Assembly: GCF_013393945.1 (NCBI RefSeq)
Contig: NZ_CP040297.1
Location: 4,000,001 to 4,064,000 of the forward strand
DNA length: 64,000 nt
DNA from: Nostoc sp. TCL26-01
GTDB taxonomy: Bacteria; Cyanobacteriota; Cyanobacteriia; Cyanobacteriales; Nostocaceae
Reading direction: 5' to 3'
Shown: piece after piece, positions 7,880 through 16,000 of the stretch
How positions within the stretch are numbered: position 1 is the first letter of the stretch
Layout of the letters: each line of letters opens with the position of its first letter
Notes under the pieces: generated by a model
What the model was told of the DNA's origin: nothing
Database searches by the model: none
Seen by the model: the letters and a program-made list of their open reading frames with translations, nothing else
Position numbers and translations under genes: made by a program

Positions 7880-8002
7880 GACTATATCTCCTTGTTGGGG
7901 ATTGGGTACTGGGGATCGGGGATTGGGTATTAGGGATTGGGTATTGAGTATTGGGTCAATTAATTACCTAGTTCCCATTCCCCAGTTCCCAGTCCCCAAT
8001 CC
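7880..8002. repeat. Complementary G-rich and C-rich repeats between nifB and fdxN
   Basis: The plus strand has G-rich units of the GGGGATTGGGTA type (about 7895-7945), followed by C-rich units of the CCCAGTCCCCAATCCC type (about 7970-8005). The two halves are largely complementary, so the nifB-fdxN spacer RNA can fold into a long imperfect hairpin. It could influence RNA processing or polarity between the two genes (inference). Confidence 0.65.
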
Positions 8003-9442
8003 CTATTCCTTAATCCATTGCTCGTAAAACTCTAAAGCAACCTTCTCAATTACGTCGTAAGCTTCAACAGTCTGTATGCCGGCTTGGAGCAGTTTGTCTT
8101 TGGGAGAGTCGCCAATCTTGGAGACTAAAACTGCTTGACAATCTGCGATTGTTTTCACAATATTGTCAAATGTGGCTGCTTCGCCGTATCCACCTTGACA
8201 ATAATGGTCAACTTTGCGATGACTGACAAAGCGAACTTCTCTACCATCAACTTCGTAAACTTGGAATTCCTTCGCGTGTCCGAAGTGTTGGTTAACTAAT
8301 CCACCGCCTTTGGTAGCGATCGCTACGAGGATTTTGGGGTTGTCTTTTACAGACGCTACCTGTACCTTCTCTACAGCTTTTTCCTTAGCTACTTTGAGTT
8401 CTTCTCTAAATTTCTCAATACCTTCGTGGACTTCTTGACGTTTGTCGTAGTCGTATTCTGAAGCCATATCTAAGAATTTATCTTTAGTAAATTCTTGGCT
8501 ACGATCTTCTCCTAATAAGCCTACAGCATCAGCACGGCACTGGCGGCAATGGCGCATCATTTTCATGTTGCCAGAGCATTGGTCTTGCACTCCCTTCAGT
8601 TCTTTTTGGGAAGGGCCACGTTGACCGGTTAAGCCGAAGTGTGTACCGTGTTCTGGTGCAGAAATCAGAGGCATAATATTATGCAAGAATGCACCATTTT
8701 CCCGAATCATTTTGTTGACTTCAACTAGGTGTTGGTCGTTAATGCCGGGAATCATGACGGAGTTGACTTTACACAAGATGTCTGCTTCTTTGAGGGCTTG
8801 TAAGCCTTCCATTTGTTTTTCAAGCAGAATCTTTGCACCTTCAACGCCTCTATAACGTCTCCGTTTGTAGTGAACCCAAGAATAAATCTGAGCGCCGATT
8901 TCTGGATCTATGGTATTTAAGGTGATAGTAACGTGGTCGATATTTAATTGTTTAATGCGATCGACATATTCCGTCAGCATCAAACCATTGGTTGAGAGAC
9001 ATAACTTAATGTCTGGTGCTTTGTCGGCAATCAACTCAAAGGTACGGAAAGTCTTTTCTGGATTTGCCAGAGGATCGCCAGGACCAGCAATTCCCAAAAC
9101 TGTCATTTGGGGAATTTTGCCGGCAATCACTAAGACTTTGTGTGCTGCTTCTTCTGGTGTCAGTAATTCGCTAACAACCCCAGGACGGCTTTCATTGGCG
9201 CAGTCATATTTGCGGTTGCAGTAGTTGCACTGAATGTTGCAGGCAGGAGCGACTGCAACGTGCATTCTAGCGTAGTGATGATGAGCTTCTTCGCTGTAGC
9301 AGGGATGTTTAGCAATGCGTTCTTGGAGCTTTTCGTCCCTTTCCACGGTGGCGCTGCTGTTGCTGTCGCAGCCGCAACCACTTGATTTTGCTACGGTAGG
9401 TGTCAATTCGGTAAAGGAGGAGCCTGTAACCTGTGGTGTCAT
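8003..9442 (-). CDS. nifB: Nitrogenase cofactor biosynthesis radical SAM protein NifB
   Basis: NifB makes NifB-co, the [8Fe-9S-C] precursor of FeMo-co. It has the radical SAM motif CNIQCNYC (about residues 68-75 from this start), further cluster cysteines (CANE, HCRQCRAD), and a C-terminal NifX/NafY-like cofactor-binding domain with GGGLVNQHFGHAKEF. The frame extends four codons upstream to a TTG, but I prefer the ATG at 9442. As the first gene of the cluster it is probably driven by the long leader at 9443-10100. Confidence 0.96.
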   Translation of the reverse strand: MTPQVTGSSFTELTPTVAKSSGCGCDSNSSATVERDEKLQERIAKHPCYSEEAHHHYARMHVAVAPACNIQCNYCNRKYDCANESRPGVVSELLTPEEAAHKVLVIAGKIPQMTVLGIAGPGDPLANPEKTFRTFELIADKAPDIKLCLSTNGLMLTEYVDRIKQLNIDHVTITLNTIDPEIGAQIYSWVHYKRRRYRGVEGAKILLEKQMEGLQALKEADILCKVNSVMIPGINDQHLVEVNKMIRENGAFLHNIMPLISAPEHGTHFGLTGQRGPSQKELKGVQDQCSGNMKMMRHCRQCRADAVGLLGEDRSQEFTKDKFLDMASEYDYDKRQEVHEGIEKFREELKVAKEKAVEKVQVASVKDNPKILVAIATKGGGLVNQHFGHAKEFQVYEVDGREVRFVSHRKVDHYCQGGYGEAATFDNIVKTIADCQAVLVSKIGDSPKDKLLQAGIQTVEAYDVIEKVALEFYEQWIKE

Positions 9443-10467
9443 TGAATTTCGCAAAAGTCGGTGGACTAGCTGCCACTGTGGGAGATGCCGTTGCTAATTT
9501 TTTGCCCGCAGAATTGAAGTTGTGGCTGTCACATTTACCTTGTAGCGGTTTCGCTGAGTAGGGCAGGTTGTGAGATCCTGGGATTTGGGCTGGTGTGTGT
9601 CAACTTTGGGTCTGGGGTAGAATTTGTGTGTACAGCCGCAACTTCTATTCACAAAGGCATAGTGCTATCTCATCCCTCCACCCACTTTTCGCTTTTGATT
9701 TATGTAGAAGCGTTAAGTGATTGGCGATATAAGATTTATAGCAGTCCTCTCACATTTGAGTGGTGCGCCTCTCTGGAATAGAATTTATTGGATTTATTAG
9801 AGTTGTACTCAAAATCTCCGATGGAGAGTTTGAGGTGGGTTAAGAAATTTAAAAGATTTTTTTCAGGTAGGGGTTCTAGTATTTTTTAGCTGGGGTACGA
9901 GTATTTATGGAAATGGGTTCAGGATTTAGTTGTACTCATCTGTAACCCAATCATAGCAAGGTTTTAAGGGCTGTTTGGGCTGACTTATGACTATACAATT
10001 TTGTACTCAGACCCTGCGGAAATCCTAGTCAAAGCAATCATTTACTAGGGATTTGGAGGGAAAAACTGGAGTAGATTACGTTGTACTACTCCAGATACGT
10101 GCGAAATTCAATTCTGTATCTAACATATCATTTTTTTTTAGGGAAAAATGTAATTTATTTTTTTTTAATATTTAATTAGAAATGATGTGCAATTATGCTT
10201 GAAAGTCTTGCTTTATCAGGCATTTAGACCATGGCAAAAGACTTAATTAATGCAGATGATTTTCAATAAATTTAATTTTTTCTTGCTTTTTTTAATAAGT
10301 TTAAATACTTGTTTGTTTGATAATTTTATTGGTCACAATGAGATTGTCTCTGTTAGACAGAACCGAGAATTATGAGTTAGATTAATTTATAGCGATCGCC
10401 CAATACTGTTCGGTTAAAAAAAGAGACGCGATAAATAGCCGTCTTTACGATCATCCTTGCTTCCCGC
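9443..10467 (-). promoter_or_regulatory. nifB upstream region with four TTGTACT motifs and a hairpin
   Basis: About 1 kb contains no credible gene. TTGTACTC occurs at 9803-9810, 9930-9937 and 10001-10008, and TTGTACTACTCC at 10081-10092, all in one orientation. A 12-bp stem (9808-9819 with 9823-9834, one mismatch, loop GAT) overlaps the first copy. Above 10092 the sequence becomes very AT-rich with T-runs. In cyanobacteria nifB is a known target of the activator CnfR (PatB), so the repeated motif is a candidate operator. That assignment is inference. Confidence 0.55.
9808..9834 (-). promoter_or_regulatory. Hairpin in the nifB leader
   Basis: CTCAAAATCTCC at 9808-9819 pairs with GGAGAGTTTGAG at 9823-9834 with one mismatch and a three-base loop. 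It lies about 370 bases upstream of nifB and overlaps the TTGTACTC copy nearest to the gene. No T-run follows on the minus strand, so it is not an obvious terminator; a 5'-end stabiliser, a processing site or a DNA operator are possible. Confidence 0.6.
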
Positions 10468-10718
10468 TTACAATGGAATTAACCCTGACTCTGAAAAATT
10501 CCATGCAAAATTCCTAGTAGGATAAATCACCACGCCGCGCCAAGGATTTTTGCGTCTATTTTGGCGTAAGTATAAAGAAATTTCTGATACTCAGCGCAAG
10601 TAAATCTCTGCGTCTGGCTGAAACTGAACCTCGACAAAATAAATCGGTACTTCTTGATTTTGGATGGGCAGAAATACACCATCTATTCTGAAGGCTGTTT
10701 GCTTGACTTCAGCAAATA
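10468..10718 (-). pseudogene. DUF2887 (Rpn/PD-(D/E)XK-like) fragment with in-frame stop
   Basis: The minus strand encodes EVKQTAFRIDGVFLP, then VPIYFVEVQFQPDAEIYLR, a TGA, and then in the same frame SLYLRQNRRKNPWRGVVIYP. These are conserved blocks of DUF2887 proteins, PD-(D/E)XK-like nucleases related to Rpn recombination-promoting nucleases, often annotated as putative transposases. The N-terminus is missing and a stop interrupts the rest, so this is a remnant. Its 3' end (about 10449-10512) is repeated at 11698-11757 in front of the parD-like gene. Confidence 0.75.
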
Positions 10719-10782
10719 TCTAACGTTATAAGCATAATAGTGTAAGAATGCAAAAAAAGCCTACATCCTTAATAAGAGAAAA

Positions 10783-11031
10783 ATGTCAGTCATTGTTAAA
10801 CTACAACTCTCCTTAGAAACTTTTGCAGAAGCAATATCTTCTTTGAATTTAGAAGAAAAGCGTCAACTTCAAGAGATAATTGAGCAACAAATTTTTGAAG
10901 CTGAAGAAGCGGTGTACGAAGACGATGCAGAAACACGGGCAGAAATTCAAGCAGTTCGTGCTGAGTATGCAGTTAGTGAGTCCATGACTATGGATGAATA
11001 TCTTGCTGAACGCTCAAATCGAACATCATGA
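10783..11031 (+). CDS. RelB-like antitoxin
   Basis: The 82-residue acidic protein (EEAVYEDDAETRAEIQAVRAEY in the middle; cut here only for reference to its charge) has an LNLEEKRQLQEIIEQQ helix and ends in SMTMDEYLAERS. It overlaps the RelE/ParE-type toxin gene by four bases (ATGA at 11028-11031), the usual antitoxin-first arrangement. The antitoxin role follows from this pairing. The DNA-binding family is not certain from sequence alone. Confidence 0.8.
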   Translation: MSVIVKLQLSLETFAEAISSLNLEEKRQLQEIIEQQIFEAEEAVYEDDAETRAEIQAVRAEYAVSESMTMDEYLAERSNRTS

Positions 11032-11291
11032 GTTACACTATCGTTATTTCAAAATCTGTACAAAAGCAGATTGACGACTTGCCAAATGATATTGCGGAGC
11101 GTGTAGTTGAGAAAACTCAAAATCTTGCTTTGGAACCCCGTCCTGATGGAGTTGTCAAATTAAAAGGTTTTGATAATGAGTATCGTATCCGGGTTGGTGA
11201 TTATAGAGTTCGTTATGAGATTGATGATGAAAGTCAAATCGTGCAACTTTTGCAGTGCAAGCATCGGAAAGATGTTTATAAAAAATCTTGA
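11028..11291 (+). CDS. RelE/ParE-family toxin
   Basis: The 87-residue product has the RelE fold pattern: IVISKSVQKQIDDLP, then GVVKLKGFDNEYRIRVGDYR, VRYEIDDES and a terminal CKHRKDVYK. The basic C-terminal residues are those used for mRNA cleavage in RelE toxins. It is translationally coupled to the antitoxin just upstream. The pair looks intact in an otherwise decayed island. Confidence 0.88.
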   Translation: MSYTIVISKSVQKQIDDLPNDIAERVVEKTQNLALEPRPDGVVKLKGFDNEYRIRVGDYRVRYEIDDESQIVQLLQCKHRKDVYKKS

Positions 11292-11332
11292 TTAACCTGC
11301 AATAATACTCAAAACTGCTAACTTAGCACTCT

Positions 11333-11420
11333 CTACTCTAGCTGCCAAATTTTGATAGTTTTGTCATCGCTACCACTAACTATGGTAATTTTATCATGAT
11401 TCATATTACTAATATTTGTT
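11333..11420 (-). pseudogene. 3' tail of a WD40-repeat gene (fragment 1)
   Basis: The minus strand reads DKITIVSGSDDKTIKIWQLE and then a stop, the end of a WD40 blade. No start or further repeats are upstream. Flanking sequence (ACTGCTAACTTAGCACT at about 11313-11329) matches sequence beside two other WD40 tails at 12822-12900 and 13416-13530. This is debris from a repeat-protein gene. Confidence 0.7.
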
Positions 11421-11494
11421 TGGTGCGTGACGGCAATTTGAATATGTGGGTGATGTTTTCAATCTTATCACTGCCGTCACACACCCTACTTTGC

Positions 11495-11698
11495 TCAAGT
11501 AAATGGATTGAGTATGGCAATACCACATCCCTCGAAGTCTTTTGTGTTTCTAGTTACTAATGTAATTTGGTGAATTTCGGCAGTTGCGGCAATAATTATG
11601 TCCGCTTGAGTGCGAGGTTTTCCTTGAGTTTGTAAGTATCCTCTTAATTCACCCGCACGTTGACCTAGATAATCTTGATTAAGGAGTGATGTCAACAA
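11495..11698 (-). pseudogene. C-terminal remnant of a PIN-domain toxin (VapC/FitB-like)
   Basis: The 67-residue frame ends with TQADIIIAATAEIHQITLVT, then RNTKDFEGCGIAILNPFT. These are the third and fourth PIN blocks of FitB-like VapC toxins. The N-terminal half with the first catalytic aspartate is missing, and the upstream sequence switches abruptly to a copied DUF2887 tail (11698-11757). No antitoxin lies beside it. It is probably not functional. Confidence 0.75.
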
Positions 11699-11757
11699 TC
11701 ATCCTTGCTTACCGCTTACAATGGAGTTAATCCTGACTCTGAAAAAATTCCATGCAA
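11698..11757 (-). repeat. Second copy of the DUF2887 tail, ending at the parD start
   Basis: About 60 bases here match 10449-10512 closely (ATCATCCTTGCTT, CGCTTACAATGGA, CTGACTCTGAAAAA and CCATGCAAA in the same order). The match ends just after the ATG of the parD-like gene at 11752. The repeat lacks coding capacity of its own here and marks a recombination or insertion boundary. Confidence 0.7.
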
Positions 11758-12027
11758 ATCTTTTTGCCCCCAGAGGTAGAAGCCCTGCTACAACGCCAAC
11801 TAAAGAGCGGTAAATATCATAATGCTGTTGACGTTATTGTTGCAGGAATACAACTACTAGAACAGCAACAAGAAGACATATATCAAGGAAGACTGGGAGA
11901 GCTTCAGATGGAAGCACGTATTGGATTGGAAGCGTCCCAAGAAGGTAAAGTAGTTGATGGCTCAACTGCAATGGCTCAAATTCTTGCCAATTTGAGATCG
12001 CGCTACGGTGTCTCAGACGAAGTATGA
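11752..12027 (+). CDS. ParD-like antitoxin
   Basis: The 91-residue protein starts MQIFLPPEVEALLQRQLKSG and continues with KYHNAVDVIVAGIQLLEQQ, a ribbon-helix-helix pattern of the ParD/CopG type. An acidic tail follows. It overlaps the ParE-like toxin gene by four bases (ATGA at 12024). The ATG sits at the end of a sequence copied from the DUF2887 remnant, so its promoter and leader may have been replaced. Confidence 0.85.
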   Translation: MQIFLPPEVEALLQRQLKSGKYHNAVDVIVAGIQLLEQQQEDIYQGRLGELQMEARIGLEASQEGKVVDGSTAMAQILANLRSRYGVSDEV

Positions 12028-12332
12028 CTCCACAATTTCGCCTCACTGAGCCTGCAATTCAGGACATCGAGCAGATTGCAGACTATATTGCAAAAAAGTT
12101 TGGGTTGACTCAATCAGAGTTGTTCTTGAGTAAACTTGATGCTAAATTTATCAAAATTGCTCAGTTCCCAAAATTAGGAAGAGAGCGTGACGAAATTCTA
12201 CTAGGTATCCGTAGTCTCCCCATAGATAACTATCTCATCCTTTATATGCCCATAGGAGAAAATGTCGAAATTTTCCGTGTGATTAGTGGTTATCGAGATT
12301 TATCATCACTATTTCACAATGATGATGATTGA
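12024..12332 (+). CDS. ParE-family toxin
   Basis: The 102-residue product has the ParE pattern: RLTEPAIQDIEQIADYIAKK near the N-terminus, then a FPKLGRERDEILLGIRSLPI core and IFRVISGYRDLSSLF at the end. ParE toxins act on DNA gyrase. It is coupled to the ParD-like gene and looks intact. Confidence 0.88.
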   Translation: MTPQFRLTEPAIQDIEQIADYIAKKFGLTQSELFLSKLDAKFIKIAQFPKLGRERDEILLGIRSLPIDNYLILYMPIGENVEIFRVISGYRDLSSLFHNDDD

Positions 12333-12383
12333 CATTTCTTTCACAATAATTACAACAAAATTCTAGAAATAGAATAACCATTA

Positions 12384-12701
12384 TTATTTAATTGGAGATG
12401 AATTGTAATTGAGCGATCGCTCAGAGAGTTCAGCAAATGGGATATGGCGATCGCCGCTACATCGTGCAGGAGTTTCTAAAGTATAATTCTCTTCAGCACA
12501 CATTTGACGTAGTTCTACAAAGGCATCTCCCAGAGAAGGGACTTGTTGTTGCTGATGCCAAGCCAGGAAATTTTGGAAAAGGTTAGGTTCTATGATTGCA
12601 GCCACTAATTTTTCCTCCTTGAAGATTAATTGAGGTTCTGATGCAATAGCATCTATTACCTCTGGCAGTTTTTGTTGTGCTTCGTCAAGTTTCCAGTTCA
12701 T
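12384..12701 (-). CDS. Phd/YefM-family antitoxin, orphan
   Basis: The 105-residue protein begins MNWKLDEAQQKLPEVIDAIA and continues with a KLVAAIIEP strand, the N-terminal DNA-binding fold of Phd/YefM antitoxins. No toxin gene follows on the minus strand; the next gene down is the convergent ParE gene. It may be an orphan left by loss of a partner. Confidence 0.75.
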   Translation of the reverse strand: MNWKLDEAQQKLPEVIDAIASEPQLIFKEEKLVAAIIEPNLFQNFLAWHQQQQVPSLGDAFVELRQMCAEENYTLETPARCSGDRHIPFAELSERSLNYNSSPIK

Positions 12702-12738
12702 TGATTTTCAGATTTAATAGCAGGTCATTTTGATTTTA

Positions 12739-12840
12739 GTTTAGGTTACTTTTTCTGTGTCTACCTCAATATGCAAAACCACTAACTCAGCACGGGCTGC
12801 ATCGCCCCGCTTCCGCTAACACTACTCTAGCCGCCAAATT
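12739..12840. repeat. Repeat shared with 13359-13436
   Basis: The stretch from GTTTAGGTTACTTTTTCTGT through CTAACTCAGCAC to CCGCCAAATTTTGATGGTCT has a close copy at 13359-13442, and its distal half also occurs at 11299-11355. Inside this copy is an inserted GCACGGGC...CGCTAAC module (12790-12820) that also occurs at 32629, 33521 and 63948. The repeats cover the 3' ends of WD40 gene remnants. Confidence 0.65.
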
Positions 12841-12900
12841 TTGATGGTCTTGTCCCGACTACCACTGACAAGCGTTTTGCCATTTAGCTCTTTAAGCCTT
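12822..12900 (-). pseudogene. 3' tail of a WD40-repeat gene (fragment 2)
   Basis: The minus strand reads NGKTLVSGSRDKTIKIWRLE and a stop. It is the last blade of a WD40 protein with nothing else upstream. Its terminal sequence is nearly the same as fragment 3. It overlaps, on the opposite strand, the upstream part of the DUF6888-like frame. Confidence 0.7.
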
Positions 12901-13119
12901 AATATTATTTATGCCACAATTGAGGAACAGAATATATATCCTACAACTCGGCAAGCACTCATGTGTATAATTATTTGCCAGTACCTATCCAATTTCTACC
13001 GGGATATTCAGCTATTTCGTTTTAGTGACATAACTGGCAACGTGTTTATTTTGGCAGGTGATGAACTGCAAATCATTGTATTTCGTGAGGGAACTTGGAG
13101 ATTTGTCAATGAAACCTAA
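12844..13119 (+). CDS. DUF6888-like protein, start uncertain
   Basis: The C-terminal part (YLSNFYRDIQLFRFSDITGN, then VFILAGDELQIIVF and TWRFVNET) matches the small cyanobacterial DUF6888 family, which is often paired with DUF6887 as here. Homology begins around the YPTTRQALMC segment. There is no good ATG just before it: the first internal ATG is 12961, and 12844 lies in a WD40 remnant. The native 5' end may have been lost. Function unknown. Confidence 0.6.
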   Translation: MVLSRLPLTSVLPFSSLSLNIIYATIEEQNIYPTTRQALMCIIICQYLSNFYRDIQLFRFSDITGNVFILAGDELQIIVFREGTWRFVNET

Positions 13120-13342
13120 TTTTGCTCAAATGTCCACAAAAGAATTAAGGGTATATGTACTGGCTCATCGGGAAGATATAGAAGCTTTGGAAATTCTATT
13201 TAGTCGCCGTACTCCTGACTCAGAAGCAATTATATATCCGTCAATGTTTACTGAAGACGGTCAACCAATTGAAGAAAATATTCGCATAGCAGAGGAAGCG
13301 ATTAAACAGAGAATTGACGCGGAAAATAGCGACGATAAATAA
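13109..13342 (+). CDS. DUF6887-like protein
   Basis: The 77-residue product starts MKPNFAQMSTKELRVYVLAH and continues REDIEALEIL, the typical start of DUF6887 proteins, small cyanobacterial proteins of unknown function. It overlaps the upstream DUF6888-like gene by 11 bases in another frame. The ATG at 13109 is chosen because the conserved sequence begins there, although the frame is open upstream. Confidence 0.75.
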   Translation: MKPNFAQMSTKELRVYVLAHREDIEALEILFSRRTPDSEAIIYPSMFTEDGQPIEENIRIAEEAIKQRIDAENSDDK

Positions 13343-13415
13343 GGCGTTACCGAGATAGTTTAGGTGACTTTTTCTGTGTCTAGCTCAATATTCAAAACTG
13401 CTAACTCAGCACTCA

Positions 13416-13530
13416 CTACTTTAGCCGCCAAATTTTGATGGTCTTGTCACTAAATAAGGAAAAGCCATTATCATCACCACTGGCAAGGGTTTTGCCATCT
13501 GGGCTGATGGCGACAGACCTAAGAAGAGAG
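13416..13530 (-). pseudogene. 3' tail of a WD40-repeat gene (fragment 3)
   Basis: The minus strand encodes VAISPDGKTLASGDD, then NGFSLFSDKTIKIWRLK and a stop, one WD40 blade with an unusual spacer. Upstream on the minus strand the similarity ends at about 13530. Together with the fragments at 11333 and 12822 it shows repeated breakage of WD40 genes in this island. Confidence 0.7.
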
Positions 13531-13593
13531 TACTGTCTGAGGGTTCATATTTTTGTTATTTAAACTATATACCGCAAAAAATTTATAAATTAA

Positions 13594-14136
13594 ACGATCG
13601 CTTGGGTTGATGCTGTTGTTGATTTGGGTGGAGGTAATGACACCTTCAACGGTGGTGTCGGGTCTGATAATATCTCTGGTGGTAATGGCAATGATACCTT
13701 GTTGGGTGGTGATGGTAGCGATCGCCTAACTGGAGGTAACGGTGATGACACTATCGATGCTGGTCAAGGTAACGATACACTCATAGGTCAACAAGGACAA
13801 GATTTATTAATTGGTGGTGCTGGTAAAGATAGCTTTTATCTAACTTTGCCTGTAGCAGGTGATTTTGATACCATCAATGACTTCTCCATTACAGATGACA
13901 AACTGGTGATTTCTCAAACTGTATTTGCTTTGAGTCAAGTTTTAGGTGTACTTGATCCCAGTGTATTTCGGTTAGGTACTAGTGCAACCACAGCAAGCGA
14001 TCGCTTGATTTATGACCAATCTACAGGTAACTTATTTTTTGATGCCGATGGTTTAAGTACTATTGCTCAAATCAAGATTGCACGACTAGTAAATCAATCC
14101 CCTCTGACTAGTAGTCAAATTACAGTGATTGCATAA
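13594..14136 (+). pseudogene. RTX (hemolysin-type Ca-binding) repeat protein, C-terminal fragment
   Basis: The open frame begins after a stop at 13591-13593 and lacks an ATG. It encodes tandem GGxGxDxL nonapeptides (GGNGNDTLLGGDGSDRLTGG and similar) followed by a C-terminal domain of about 90 residues with DFDTINDFSITDDKLVIS, as in cyanobacterial secreted RTX proteins. RTX proteins leave the cell through type I secretion. Only the tail remains, so I treat it as a truncated gene; use of the TTG at 13624 cannot be excluded. Confidence 0.7.
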
Positions 14137-14403
14137 TGCTATTTTTGCTCTCTGGCTTGTTCAGCAGCCTAGATGTAGGCTGGCGATCGCTCATACATAA
14201 ATTAACCAGAGCTTAAACTGACTTATACTAGACAGGAAATTTATATTACTGTAAATTTAGGGAATAAAAGTATTACAAAAAAGTGCTGTTATGTGATGGA
14301 AAAAATCAAGTTTCCATCAGAGTAAAATTTCGACTTGTCATCCTTATCTCAGAGTAATACTGACTGAAACTGAGCATCTCTTGGATAGCTGGATATAAAA
14401 ATA

Positions 14404-15234
14404 ATGAAAAGAATAACACGCCGCAAATTTATCGCTACTGCTTCTTTAGCAACAGGTTTTGCAGCCGCAGTACAACCCATTTCGGCCGGAGTCATCACTA
14501 CTGATAATCAAGGATTAGTAGCTGGTGCAGTGAAAATTCCTGTGCCAGATGGTGAAATACCAGCATATAGAGCATTTCCTGCTACTGGCAGCAATTTTCC
14601 GATAGTGCTAGTAATTCAGGAAATTTTTGGTGTACACGAGCATATTCAAGATGTGACTCGCCGTTTTGCCAAGTTAGGATATTTAGCGATCGCTCCTGAA
14701 TTATTTGTCCGTCAAGGCGATGTCTCTAAATTAAGTAGTATAGATGAAATTAGGGCGATCGTTGCTAAAGTACCAGACGCTCAAGTACTATCTGACCTAG
14801 ATGCCACTGTCAAGTGGGCTGTGAAGTCAAGCAAAGGTAACGGCAACAGGTTAGGAATTACAGGTTTCTGTTGGGGTGGGAGAATCACTTGGCTATATGC
14901 AGCCCACAATCCCCAAGTGAAAGCAGGTGTAGCCTGGTACGGGCGGTTAGTCGGTAATGCTACAGAACTCACTCCCAAGCATCCTGTTGATATTGCCTCT
15001 ACATTAAAAGTTCCCGTTCTCGGACTGTATGGTGGTAAAGATACAGGTATTCCCCTCGATACTGTTGAGCAAATGCGTCAGCAACTCAAAACCAGTAGCA
15101 GTAAATCGGCAATCATTGTCTATCCCGACGCACCCCATGCCTTCTTTGCTGATTACCGTCCTTCCTACCGCCAAAAAGAAGCTCTTGATGGTTGGAAACG
15201 TCTTCAAGCATGGTTTAAAAAGTCTGGTGTGTAA
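14404..15234 (+). CDS. Dienelactone hydrolase family protein with Tat signal
   Basis: The 276-residue protein begins MKRITRRKFIATASLATGFA, a twin-arginine signal followed by a hydrophobic stretch, so it is probably exported folded. The alpha/beta hydrolase domain has the nucleophile in GFCWGG (about residue 155), an aspartate in YGGKDTGIP and the histidine in YPDAPHAFFAD. This Cys-Asp-His triad is typical of dienelactone hydrolases. Substrate unknown. It is monocistronic by spacing. Confidence 0.92.
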   Translation: MKRITRRKFIATASLATGFAAAVQPISAGVITTDNQGLVAGAVKIPVPDGEIPAYRAFPATGSNFPIVLVIQEIFGVHEHIQDVTRRFAKLGYLAIAPELFVRQGDVSKLSSIDEIRAIVAKVPDAQVLSDLDATVKWAVKSSKGNGNRLGITGFCWGGRITWLYAAHNPQVKAGVAWYGRLVGNATELTPKHPVDIASTLKVPVLGLYGGKDTGIPLDTVEQMRQQLKTSSSKSAIIVYPDAPHAFFADYRPSYRQKEALDGWKRLQAWFKKSGV

Positions 15235-15347
15235 AATTCAGTAATAATGCGTACGTAATTGGTCAATCGCACTTTGTAGTCAAGCATATTAGCTGCAACT
15301 TGTAGCTAGTACAACCCATTGATTTGATTTATTTGTGTGTGAACCCT

Positions 15348-15881
15348 GTGATAGAAGCATTTTCTACAGCTCGCATGATTGCAGAGCGCTTGCGCTTTGA
15401 ACATTTTGCAGAGATTGATACGATGCACCAAGATCCGCAGGTGATGGCCACCCTTGGTGGTGTGCGTTCTCCTGAACAGACACGACAGTTTATCGATAAA
15501 AACTTAGAACATTGGGAGCGTTATGGTTTTGGCTTATGGGTATTTAGAGATAAAGTCAATGGAAAATTTATTGGTCGTGGAGGTGTGCGCTATGTGAATG
15601 TAGCTGGTAATGATGTAGTAGAGTTAGCCTATGCCCTCATGTCAGCATTTTGGGGTCAAGGATTAGCAACAGAAATGGGTGAATCTATCCTCAAAATAGC
15701 TATTGAGCAACTGGGTTTTTCCGAGTTGGCTTGTTTTACCATGACTACCAATTTTACATCTCAACGAGTTATCCAAAAATTAGGATTTCGATATGAAGGT
15801 GACATCGTACACGCCAATTTACCTCACGTATTTTACCGTTTGCAGGCTCCACATAGTCTAAAAATAGGGGCTAGAAGCTAG
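15348..15881 (+). CDS. GNAT-family N-acetyltransferase, RimJ/RimL-like
   Basis: The product has the RimJ/RimL-type layout: STARMIAERLRFEHFAEIDT at the N-terminus, DPQVMATLGG, the acetyl-CoA loop region VELAYALMSAFWGQGLATEM and the C-terminal TTNFTSQRVIQKLGFRYEG. It probably acetylates a protein or small-molecule amine. The GTG at 15348 places the start where the family starts; the frame is open to a TTG at 15324. Confidence 0.85.
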   Translation: MIEAFSTARMIAERLRFEHFAEIDTMHQDPQVMATLGGVRSPEQTRQFIDKNLEHWERYGFGLWVFRDKVNGKFIGRGGVRYVNVAGNDVVELAYALMSAFWGQGLATEMGESILKIAIEQLGFSELACFTMTTNFTSQRVIQKLGFRYEGDIVHANLPHVFYRLQAPHSLKIGARS

Positions 15882-16000
15882 ATGGATTTTCATGTTTGGT
15901 AGCAAATCATATCAAGTTCAGCTAACTACTTACGATATGGTTAGTCTTGTTGGTAACAGGTAATTGATCTTTACTATTACCTATTACCAATTAACAACGT

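Noticed and set aside
9593..9781. Plus-strand frame of 62 residues upstream of nifB
   Set aside because: It has no family features and lies in the nifB leader. Composition is that of the leader, and the motifs at 9803-10092 make a regulatory region more likely.
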